Assembly: GCA_021158865.1 (NCBI GenBank)
Contig: JAGGSX010000004.1
Coordinates: 1 to 8,275 of the forward strand
Direction: 5' to 3'
Origin: Thermoplasmata archaeon
GTDB lineage: Archaea > Thermoplasmatota > E2 > UBA202 > JdFR-43
Length of the DNA stretch: 8,275 nucleotides
In this document: piece by piece, positions 1 to 5,332 of the stretch
How the letters are laid out: the number at the start of each line of letters is the position of its first letter
Position numbering within the stretch: the first letter of the stretch is position 1
The notes under the pieces: model-generated
Database searches by the model: none
The model's input: only the letters and a program-made list of their open reading frames with translations
Told to the model about the DNA's origin: nothing
Translations under genes and position numbers: made by a program

Positions 1-1044
1 ACAGACATAGATGCTTTTATTCATGCTGATAAAAATTACAGCATAACATCTTCTTTTGAATATGAAAAAGAAACTCCTGCAAGCAATCTTTTTTTAACCA
101 TATTTGATTTGGATGAGAATAAATTTTATGATATGGGCTCTTATGGAGACAACATACCAAATATGAAATATGAAAATGGATATATAAAATACAAAAATTG
201 CTGGATAAAACCTTCGTATCCTAACTACAAGGCATATTTTGAAAAGAAAAATAAAAAAATATATATAGAAATGCAGGCGGAGGCGCCGCCGACTGAGGTG
301 GCAGAAGGCATATCCAATTATCTCCCAGTTGGTTTTGGATATTATAAATACACTTTCACATCAAAATGCATTACGAGAGGATGGATTGAAATAGATGGCG
401 AGAGGAAAGAATTTACAGGAATTGCATATTATGAGCATGTATGGGGAAATTGGAGTTATAACAACCCGCTTAAAGAATTTTCTTTTGTAACATTGAAAAA
501 TTACATGAGATTATTTAAATGGTGGATAAATGACATGAATTTTGATTATAAAAATTTTACAATTTCTACAGATAATCCTTTTGGATATGATTGGAGCTGG
601 GGATTTTTTGACAATGGATGGACAATATTTTTTGGAGATATTCCATTCTGGATAAGAGGAATCCCATTGGGCATAATATATATTTATAATGGAAAAAATT
701 ATATGGAATTTAAAGTAACAGGATGCGAATATTTGGATGGTAGCTATATTGATGGAGCGTTTTTTCCAAGAGAGTTGAAAATTACTGCCTCAGGTAATAA
801 AAATCTTACGCTTTTCTTTAAAATGACACATAAGCCACATATTTATAAAGATAACTTATCATCTCCATACTGGAAGGAATTGATGCTTTATGAATGTCCC
901 GGTAAAATTCATGGGTTTTATGAAAAAAATGAGCTGAACGGGATTGGGGAGATAGAGGTGGAGAGACAAATAAACATAATTACATGCATGCTTTTCAAAA
1001 TTTTTTGCTCATTAAATATATATAAAACATGGATATTTCCATGA
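1..1044 (+). CDS. CrtC/AttH-like lipocalin-type protein, 5' end cut by window
   Basis: The reading frame is open from base 1, so the gene starts before the window; the first in-window start candidate, a TTG at 109, is probably internal. About 347 codons are visible. The protein is very rich in aromatic residues and looks all-beta. The segment around 409-465 reads GIAYYEHVWGNW, which resembles the conserved His-Trp-Gly segment of the CrtC/AttH family (hydroxyneurosporene hydratase-like tandem lipocalin domains). A second Trp-rich strand follows (DWSWGFFDNGW, about 589-627) and a later strand reads FFPRELKITA, also reminiscent of that family. Related proteins bind or hydrate isoprenoids or lipids, but no substrate can be inferred here. 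The C-terminal 25 or so residues are hydrophobic. The gene ends at TGA 1042-1044, inside the start region of the next gene, whose TATA box lies in its last codons. The family call rests on motif resemblance only; a carotenoid role should not be assumed. Confidence 0.45.
   Translation, partial: TDIDAFIHADKNYSITSSFEYEKETPASNLFLTIFDLDENKFYDMGSYGDNIPNMKYENGYIKYKNCWIKPSYPNYKAYFEKKNKKIYIEMQAEAPPTEVAEGISNYLPVGFGYYKYTFTSKCITRGWIEIDGERKEFTGIAYYEHVWGNWSYNNPLKEFSFVTLKNYMRLFKWWINDMNFDYKNFTISTDNPFGYDWSWGFFDNGWTIFFGDIPFWIRGIPLGIIYIYNGKNYMEFKVTGCEYLDGSYIDGAFFPRELKITASGNKNLTLFFKMTHKPHIYKDNLSSPYWKELMLYECPGKIHGFYEKNELNGIGEIEVERQINIITCMLFKIFCSLNIYKTWIFP
1014..1028 (+). promoter_or_regulatory. TATA box of the aspartoacylase-family gene
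   Basis: The run AAATATATATAAAAC is a good archaeal TATA element placed inside the last codons of the upstream gene. Its centre is about 17-27 bp before the ATGs at 1041 and 1047, which fits a leaderless transcript starting at or next to one of them. There is no Shine-Dalgarno in front of either ATG. Confidence 0.55.
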
Positions 1045-2081
1045 AAATGAATGAGCCAAAGATAGATATAGGAAAAGGAAAAATTTATAGAAGCAATATA
1101 AAATGCACAGAATTGGAAGATGGGACTCCAGTCATAATTCCTTATTTTGTTATGCAGGGAAAAAGGAGAAGACCAATCCTGCTTTTAGATGCTGCAATTC
1201 ACGGAGATGAATTGAATGGTATAGAAGTTATAATAAGATTATTTGAGGAATTAAATCCAATGGAATTGAATGGAACAATACTTGCTGTTCCTGTTGTGAA
1301 TTCTCTGGCTTTTAGAGAGAGAAAGAGAATGGATTCAATTGATGGAAAAGATTTAAACAGGGTTTTTCCTGGAAAGAGAAATGGAACAGTTACAGAAAGG
1401 ATAGCATACCATTTTTTCAATAAATTTGTTAAAAAAGCTGATTTTGGTATAGATTTGCATACTGGAATGAAAGGGCATTTGCTGATTCCTCATCCAAGAT
1501 TAAGAGCGTATAACAAAATTTCCCCTCCCATAGAATATTATAGAGCCATAGGAACAGAAATAATTTTTTATCATGAAGGGCATCCTGGAATGTTGAATAT
1601 AGCAGCTGAAAAAGAAGGCATACCAATTGTTTGTTTTGAAATAGGAGAAGCTGGCAGAATAGATGAATATTTTATAAATGCTGGCATAAATGGAATAATA
1701 AATTTTATGAAATATTTTAATATGCTCGAAGGAAAGCCAGAAATACCAGAAAAACAGATTTTGTTGAAAGATTATATAGAAATATCTTCGGATATTGGTG
1801 GAATATTTCATCCAAAAGTTAGAGCAGGGGATGTAATAAAAAAAGGCAGAGCCATTGGAATCGTAAAATCTCCATTCACTGGAGAAAAAAGATGGGTAAA
1901 AGCAATAAAAGATGGCATAATCATTGGAATAAGAAGCCAGCCGGTCGTCCGCCCCGGCACAACAGTGGCGTGGCTGATGGGTTTTGAACAGGGAAATATT
2001 TTACCAAGCATCAAAAACATAAGAGGTGTTGCATCAAAAACATTTTCAGCAACAGAAAGAGAAGGAATAAAAATTAGATAA
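1041..2081 (+). CDS. Succinylglutamate desuccinylase/aspartoacylase-family zinc hydrolase
   Basis: This M14-like metallohydrolase of about 346 residues belongs to the AstE/AspA group, which hydrolyses N-acyl amino acids or related amides. With the start at 1041, the zinc-binding motif HGDE lies at residues 54-57 and the third zinc ligand in DLHTG at H140. The substrate-binding DLNR motif is at 104-107. The catalytic glutamate is probably E200 in CFEIGEAG. The C-terminal third forms the usual beta-rich lid, with a stretch resembling a biotinyl-type barrel (GIFHPKVRAGDVIKKG). ATGs exist at 1029, 1041 and 1047. The one at 1029 sits directly after the TATA box and is unlikely; 1041 or 1047 fits a leaderless mRNA. 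The stop overlaps the end of the convergent ligase gene by 8 bp. The substrate is unknown; archaeal members are usually annotated only to family level. Confidence 0.85.
   Translation: MKMNEPKIDIGKGKIYRSNIKCTELEDGTPVIIPYFVMQGKRRRPILLLDAAIHGDELNGIEVIIRLFEELNPMELNGTILAVPVVNSLAFRERKRMDSIDGKDLNRVFPGKRNGTVTERIAYHFFNKFVKKADFGIDLHTGMKGHLLIPHPRLRAYNKISPPIEYYRAIGTEIIFYHEGHPGMLNIAAEKEGIPIVCFEIGEAGRIDEYFINAGINGIINFMKYFNMLEGKPEIPEKQILLKDYIEISSDIGGIFHPKVRAGDVIKKGRAIGIVKSPFTGEKRWVKAIKDGIIIGIRSQPVVRPGTTVAWLMGFEQGNILPSIKNIRGVASKTFSATEREGIKIR
2066..2073 (-). terminator. Possible T-rich termination signal of the ligase gene
   Basis: Just past the minus-strand stop the transcript would read ATTTTTATTC, a short U-run of the kind that ends archaeal transcripts. 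It lies within the last codons of the convergent gene because there is no intergenic space. Short T-runs are common in this AT-rich DNA, so this is weak evidence. Confidence 0.25.
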
Positions 2082-3330
2082 GAGGGCTATTCTTTTTCGT
2101 ATGCTCCCAAATTTTATTCACAAGATACTCTATTTTATTGTTTTCATTTGCTCTTTCATACCATCTTCTTACAACATCAGCGCTTGTTTTCTTTTTTATC
2201 AGCCTTTTTTTCAATACTCTAAGATAACGAGGGTTGCTATCCAATACCTTTAATCCTTTTTCAGCTTTTTCAATACTTTCCCCAATCTGCTTTTTAACAG
2301 GTATAGTTTTTCCATTCCATATAAAATTTCCTTTTATTGAATTTTTTATTGCTTCTATTCTATTTATTTCGATTTCTTTTAATGAAGGATAATCCTGTCT
2401 GCTCCATCTCTGTGCGTATTTAAGCCTGCCTATAATATATTCAATCAAAGCCATATTCTCCCTTATAGTAGATTGAGCCGGGCATATCCTATTTTCAACT
2501 CTAAAAGGGATTTCAAATCTTATTCTGTTGTCTTCATGCCTTTCTTTGATCATTTCTGCAATATTTTTTGCCATTATTGGCTTAAAGGAAGATACATATT
2601 CTCCATATTCAAGAATTGATGTAGGATATTTTTTTAATTTTGGTAAGCCAGCATTTCCTCCATCTGCCATTTCATACAACAATAGCCTTGCTTCAGAATA
2701 ATCGACTGCTTTCCCTCCAATGATTGGGCTGTTGGCTGATATGGCAATATGTTCTGGAATCATATATAGCAGGTGGTTATATTTATCTGCCACATCCTCT
2801 GGATTTCTACCTTGTATATGTATATGCATTGATTGTATCGAAAGAGCTATATGCTCTGGTCTTATTTCCTTACCAGCTATCTTTATGGTTTGAAATTGTG
2901 AACGCCATTTTGCCATTGTTATTGCTCTTTCAGTATTTGAAATCCATTTATCAGATAAAACATCAGGATGAGGATTTGAACCAATTAATAAGAAGATGAC
3001 TTCCTTTTTATATAATTTTTCTGCAATTTCAACAATATCATATATTGCATCCAATAAATATTCCTCGCATTCCCTCAACACATCTGTTGAAAAATTTCTT
3101 GGAAAGCTCCTTATCTCAATCTGGCATGCTCCTGCTTCTTCTGCAAATTCAAATTCATGATAAACATTATTTAAATATGAAATAACTTCTTTTGCTTCTA
3201 TTGGTTTCCCTTCAGTATCAACCAATGCACCTTCAAGCTCTATCCCAAAAACATAATCTTCTGGATGATGTTTTTGATGATCAAGCAATTTTATATATTT
3301 TTTTAAATCATCGACTGTTTTGAATTCCAT
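2074..3330 (-). CDS. GCS2-like carboxylate-amine ligase (glutamate-cysteine ligase fold)
   Basis: The protein has 418 residues and shows the landmarks of the GCS2 family, which uses ATP to join a carboxylate (usually the gamma-carboxyl of glutamate) to an amine. GIELEG at 29-34 supplies acidic metal/ATP ligands, CQIEIRS at 69-75 is the second acidic strand, GSNPHP at 116-121 is the loop after the next strand, MHIHIQ with H168 and H170 is the paired-histidine strand, ANSPI follows near 198, and RVENRICPAQST near 280 is the conserved arginine strand. The C-terminal 100 residues are helical and basic. Haloarchaeal members make gamma-glutamylcysteine, but the substrate here cannot be read from sequence. 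The start at ATG 3328-3330 has no Shine-Dalgarno, and a T/A-rich TATA-like stretch lies about 23 bp upstream. rpiA ends 47 bp upstream on the same strand, so the two may also be co-transcribed. Confidence 0.8.
   Translation of the reverse strand: MEFKTVDDLKKYIKLLDHQKHHPEDYVFGIELEGALVDTEGKPIEAKEVISYLNNVYHEFEFAEEAGACQIEIRSFPRNFSTDVLRECEEYLLDAIYDIVEIAEKLYKKEVIFLLIGSNPHPDVLSDKWISNTERAITMAKWRSQFQTIKIAGKEIRPEHIALSIQSMHIHIQGRNPEDVADKYNHLLYMIPEHIAISANSPIIGGKAVDYSEARLLLYEMADGGNAGLPKLKKYPTSILEYGEYVSSFKPIMAKNIAEMIKERHEDNRIRFEIPFRVENRICPAQSTIRENMALIEYIIGRLKYAQRWSRQDYPSLKEIEINRIEAIKNSIKGNFIWNGKTIPVKKQIGESIEKAEKGLKVLDSNPRYLRVLKKRLIKKKTSADVVRRWYERANENNKIEYLVNKIWEHTKKNSPLI
2090..2097 (+). terminator. Possible T-rich termination signal of the deacylase gene
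   Basis: The sequence TTCTTTTT lies 9-16 bp after the plus-strand stop at 2081, antisense to the last codons of the convergent ligase gene. A U-run without a hairpin is typical for archaeal termination. The evidence is positional only. Confidence 0.3.
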
Positions 3331-3346
3331 GAATAAAAATATTTTA

Positions 3347-3358
3347 TTTTTTTAAAAA
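3347..3358 (-). promoter_or_regulatory. TATA-like element of the ligase gene
   Basis: On the minus strand the sequence reads TTTTTAAAAAAA, centred about 23 bp before the ATG at 3330. This is the same spacing as the clearer TATA boxes in the window. It lies in the 47-bp gap after rpiA, where its T-run could also help end the rpiA transcript. Low sequence complexity makes the call uncertain. Confidence 0.35.
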
Positions 3359-3377
3359 CATTGCCCATGAAAGATTT

Positions 3378-4028
3378 TTATTTTCTCATCTTTTTTATTT
3401 TTCCATCACTGAATGCAATTATTGCCATATCTGCCATATTTATGAATAGCCCATTTTCTACAACACCCGGCAAATTGTTTATTTTTTCTTCCATGCCGTA
3501 TGCAATTTCTTCATATTTGCAGTCAATTATATAATTTCCATTATCTGTAATAAAACCATGCCTTAGATTTGGCTCAAAACCAAGCTTCTTCAATTTATCC
3601 ATGGTTCTTCTCCATCCAAAAGGTATGACTTCAACAGGCAGAGGGAAAGAAAATTTTTCAACAAGCTTGCTTTCATCTGCAATGATTATTTCTTTTTTAC
3701 TACAACTTGCAACAATTTTTTCTCTAAGTAAGGCGCCGCCTCCTCCTTTTATCAAATTTAATTTTTTATCTATTTGATCTGCACCATCTATAGTAACATC
3801 AATCTCTTCATAATCATTTAAATCCCCAATTTTTATTCCATTGGCAACAGCAATTTCCTCAGTTTTTTTTGATGTTGATATTCCAACAATTTCAATGCCA
3901 TCTCTCACCATTTCACCAATCATTTTTATTGCATGCATCGCTGTGCTTCCTGTTCCAAGACCTACAATCATACCGTCTTTTACATATTTAACAGCCTCAC
4001 CTGCAGCCAATTTTTTTAACTTTTCCAT
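3378..4028 (-). CDS. rpiA: Ribose-5-phosphate isomerase A
   Basis: The enzyme interconverts ribose 5-phosphate and ribulose 5-phosphate, supplying pentose for nucleotides. With the start at 4028 it has 216 residues, normal for RpiA. The phosphate-binding GLGTGST is at 23-29, DGADQ at 81-85 carries D81 and D84, and KGGGGALLREK at 94-104 carries K94 and E103. These positions coincide with the catalytic residues known from the E. coli enzyme. An upstream in-frame ATG at 4071-4073 would add 15 residues, but it would run through the TATA box and into the first base of the RNase P RNA gene. The downstream start MEKLKKLAA matches the family and lies 23 bp from the TATA centre, as expected for a leaderless mRNA. 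It diverges from rnpB and is followed on the same strand by the GCS2-like ligase. Confidence 0.95.
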   Translation of the reverse strand: MEKLKKLAAGEAVKYVKDGMIVGLGTGSTAMHAIKMIGEMVRDGIEIVGISTSKKTEEIAVANGIKIGDLNDYEEIDVTIDGADQIDKKLNLIKGGGGALLREKIVASCSKKEIIIADESKLVEKFSFPLPVEVIPFGWRRTMDKLKKLGFEPNLRHGFITDNGNYIIDCKYEEIAYGMEEKINNLPGVVENGLFINMADMAIIAFSDGKIKKMRK

Positions 4029-4045
4029 AGATGTAAATATGAAAA

Positions 4046-4056
4046 TATTTATAAGT
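4046..4056. promoter_or_regulatory. Shared bidirectional TATA element, rpiA / rnpB
   Basis: A single TATA element, ATTTATAAG on the plus strand and CTTATAAAT on the minus strand, occupies the middle of a 45-bp spacer (4029-4073). Its centre near 4051 is about 23 bp from the rpiA ATG (4028) on one side and from the predicted first base of RNase P RNA (4074) on the other. Because the core TTATAA is palindromic, TBP could direct initiation both ways. No second TATA with correct spacing was seen, although ATATAAAT at 4062-4069 is also A/T-rich. Confidence 0.6.
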
Positions 4057-4073
4057 AATTCATATAAATACAT

Positions 4074-4362
4074 AGCCAGGAGCAGGCGGGCGGCTCACGG
4101 CGCAGCTGAGGAAATACCCTCCTCATTCCCAGGCTGGGGGTGTAAAAACCAGGGTGAGAGCCCTGATAAGGAGGAGCAGAAACGACACAGCCTATGATAA
4201 GGATGATTTCTTGAGAATGACATTGTCATAGGATTTGGTGAAACGGCCTCCTCCCCAGAGCAAGTCCAAACACCAGGATCGGCTGCCTGGGACCGCCTGG
4301 GGGTAGGACGCTGAGATGAATGCCGCCTAAAACAGAAGAGGGATTACTACCTGCACCTGGCT
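4074..4362 (+). ncRNA. rnpB: RNase P RNA (archaeal)
   Basis: This is the catalytic RNA that cuts 5' leaders from pre-tRNAs. The ends were set by helix P1: 4074-4086 pairs with 4350-4362, 12 bp around one A-A mismatch. P2 is GGCGGC at 4089-4094 with GCCGCC at 4322-4327. The conserved regions appear in the right order: GAGGAAATACCC (CR-I, 4108-4119), AGCAGAAACGACACAG (CR-II, 4175-4190), TGGTGAAACGG (CR-III, about 4236-4245), TGAGATGAATG (CR-IV, 4312-4322) and ACAGAAGAGGGATTAC (CR-V, 4332-4347), the last forming P4 with CR-I. The length of about 289 nt is normal. The RNA is much more GC-rich than the neighbouring genes. Its 3' end overlaps the last codons of the minus-strand Nudix gene by 16 bp. 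Confidence 0.95.
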
Positions 4363-4697
4363 AACTTTTCAATTATTTTTTTATCTATAGGTAGGAAATT
4401 ATACAATCTGGCTTCATCAATGGTTAGCCATTTTACATCTTTATGAACTTTTAATTTTATTTCTCCTTCTTTATATGAAGCAATGAATACATGAATTTCT
4501 ATGTTTTTGTCTTTTTCAACAGAAAATGGCTTTAGCAAATTTATTGAGATGTTCAGCTCTTCTTTTATTTCTCTTTTTATGCATTCTTCCATGCTTTCAC
4601 CCTTTTCAACTTTTCCGCCGGGAAATTCCCATCCACCATTTCTCTTAGCAATCAAAATTTTATTTTTATTGAAGATAATAGCAGCAGTAACAAGCAT
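4347..4697 (-). CDS. Nudix hydrolase, MutT-like
   Basis: The 116-residue protein is the size of a minimal Nudix domain. The Nudix box is easy to read: G28, E34, then REIKEELNI at 42-50, giving GX5EX7REUXEE, preceded by WEFPGGKVE typical of MutT-type enzymes that hydrolyse oxidised or non-canonical nucleoside triphosphates. The usual glycine before the last hydrophobic residue of the box is N49. An ATG at 4725-4727 would add 10 residues but overlaps the TATA box; ATG 4697 starts the first beta strand (MLVTAAIIF) and lies 23 bp from the TATA centre. The last codons (Ala-Arg-Cys-Arg-stop) are encoded by the complement of the RNase P P1 3' strand. Nucleotide-pool cleaning is the likely role; the exact substrate is not determinable. 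Confidence 0.9.
   Translation of the reverse strand: MLVTAAIIFNKNKILIAKRNGGWEFPGGKVEKGESMEECIKREIKEELNISINLLKPFSVEKDKNIEIHVFIASYKEGEIKLKVHKDVKWLTIDEARLYNFLPIDKKIIEKLARCR
4376..4382 (+). terminator. T-run after RNase P RNA
   Basis: Seven consecutive T residues occur 14 bp past the predicted rnpB 3' end, after a shorter CTTTTC. This fits U-tract termination followed by trimming to the mature end. The signal lies antisense inside the Nudix coding region. Confidence 0.45.
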
Positions 4698-4714
4698 GGA
4701 TAAAAATACATAAA

Positions 4715-4725
4715 CTTTTATATGC
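4715..4725. promoter_or_regulatory. Shared bidirectional TATA element, Nudix / small membrane protein
   Basis: The element reads CTTTTATATGC on the plus strand and GCATATAAAAG on the minus strand. It sits at the centre of a 45-bp spacer (4698-4742), 23 bp from the Nudix ATG at 4697 and 23 bp from the ATG at 4743. Neither gene has a Shine-Dalgarno, so both mRNAs are probably leaderless. The layout repeats that of the rpiA/rnpB spacer. Confidence 0.6.
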
Positions 4726-4742
4726 ATTTGTAATTTTTCAAT

Positions 4743-4991
4743 ATGGAAAAAGAATGGATGAGATGGCTTTTTTACATCGATGTCATCATAATTGCAATTT
4801 TTGTAATAGCAACAATATATCTTGCTAAGGATGCTTTTTGGGCGGGATATTATCGTGGCTTGCCAGATATGGATAAATATGGTGAATTTTTATGGCACAT
4901 GGCAAGAGATGTTGCCTTTCAAACTGCAACATTGCTATGGATACTCTACCGCCTGTTTAGATGCCAGTTTTTGTTGAGTAGAAAGCCATAA
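4743..4991 (+). CDS. Small membrane protein of unknown function
   Basis: The 82-residue protein has a strong hydrophobic segment at about 8-29 (FYIDVIIIAIFVIATIYLA) and a second, weaker one near 56-72 (FQTATLLWILYRLF). The basic C-terminal tail (RLFRCQFLLSRKP) suggests that end is cytoplasmic and the loop between the helices is outside. The loop is rich in aromatic residues and contains WHMARD. I do not recognise a family. That it is a real gene is supported by a well-placed TATA box 23 bp upstream, AT-biased codon use like its neighbours, and the SRP RNA promoter beginning right at its stop. It lies between the Nudix gene and the SRP RNA; a link to membrane targeting is conceivable but is only a guess from position. 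Confidence 0.7.
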   Translation: MEKEWMRWLFYIDVIIIAIFVIATIYLAKDAFWAGYYRGLPDMDKYGEFLWHMARDVAFQTATLLWILYRLFRCQFLLSRKP

Positions 4992-5003
4992 ATTTATTAA
5001 TAC
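4990..5003 (+). promoter_or_regulatory. TATA box of SRP RNA
   Basis: An AAATTTATTAATAC stretch is centred about 25 bp before the predicted SRP RNA 5' end at 5022. The purine-rich AGAAAG just upstream (4979-4984) could serve as the TFB recognition element. The box overlaps the stop codon of the preceding small gene. Confidence 0.55.
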
Positions 5004-5021
5004 AATGCACTTAAAAAATTG

Positions 5022-5332
5022 GCTAAAGGTGCAGACTAGGCCGGGGGGTTAGGCGTCCCCTGTCGCTGGAAATCGTCTTAGCCAGGGCTGAAGCTGCCGG
5101 GGCGGTATATGGAGCAAGCCCTGATCCATCTCTGGCCGATGATGTCTCGTCCCCTGGGATCGAGGGTGACAGAGTATCCAGTTGGAGGGCTGGATGCCTG
5201 TCTCTGTCTTGGTTAAGGAGTTAGGCCCGGAAGGGAGCGGCTCATCCAAGAACCATCGATGCTCAGGGGGTCACGGGATTGAGAAGAGAGATGGAGTAAA
5301 TCAGGGCTTGCTTTGTATATCCACCTGGTAGC
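5022..5332 (+). ncRNA. Signal recognition particle RNA (archaeal 7S RNA)
   Basis: This RNA forms the scaffold of the SRP, binding SRP19 and SRP54 for membrane targeting of nascent proteins. The 5' domain carries GGCCGGGGGGTTAGGCGTC followed by CCCTGT, the hallmark of archaeal 7S RNA. Helix 1, which closes the ends in archaea, is GCTA..GGTG (5022-5031) with CACC..TAGC (5322-5332). Helix 5 includes 12 perfect pairs, 5113-5124 with 5301-5312. Helix 6 is ATCCAG (5176-5181) and CTGGAT (5190-5195), capped by a GGAG tetraloop at 5184-5187 of the GNAR type bound by SRP19. Helix 8, the SRP54 site, is at about 5221-5243 with GGCCCGGAAGGGAGC, a GGAA tetraloop. The length of 311 nt is typical. The 3' end abuts the first ATG of the DP1 gene. 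Confidence 0.95.

Noticed and set aside
1500..1811. Minus-strand open frame of 103 codons inside the deacylase gene
   Set aside because: The product is Phe/Tyr/Ile-rich without motifs and antisense to the conserved metallohydrolase domain.
2724..2999. Plus-strand open frame of 91 codons inside the GCS2-like gene
   Set aside because: Its apparent hydrophobicity arises from the complement of the ligase core; no start signals are present.
4029..4073. Extension of rpiA by 15 residues to ATG 4073
   Set aside because: The extra codons would be read through the TATA element and the added residues are hydrophobic and unlike RpiA N-termini; start 4028 puts the catalytic residues at the family positions.
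3841..4197. Plus-strand open frame of 118 codons spanning the rpiA 5' end and rnpB
   Set aside because: It is antisense to conserved rpiA motifs and runs into RNase P RNA; there is no promoter or ribosome site of its own.
5049..5249. Minus-strand open frame of 66 codons
   Set aside because: It lies wholly inside the SRP RNA, whose helices 5, 6 and 8 explain the sequence; the translated product is Pro/Arg/Gln-rich with no recognisable domain.
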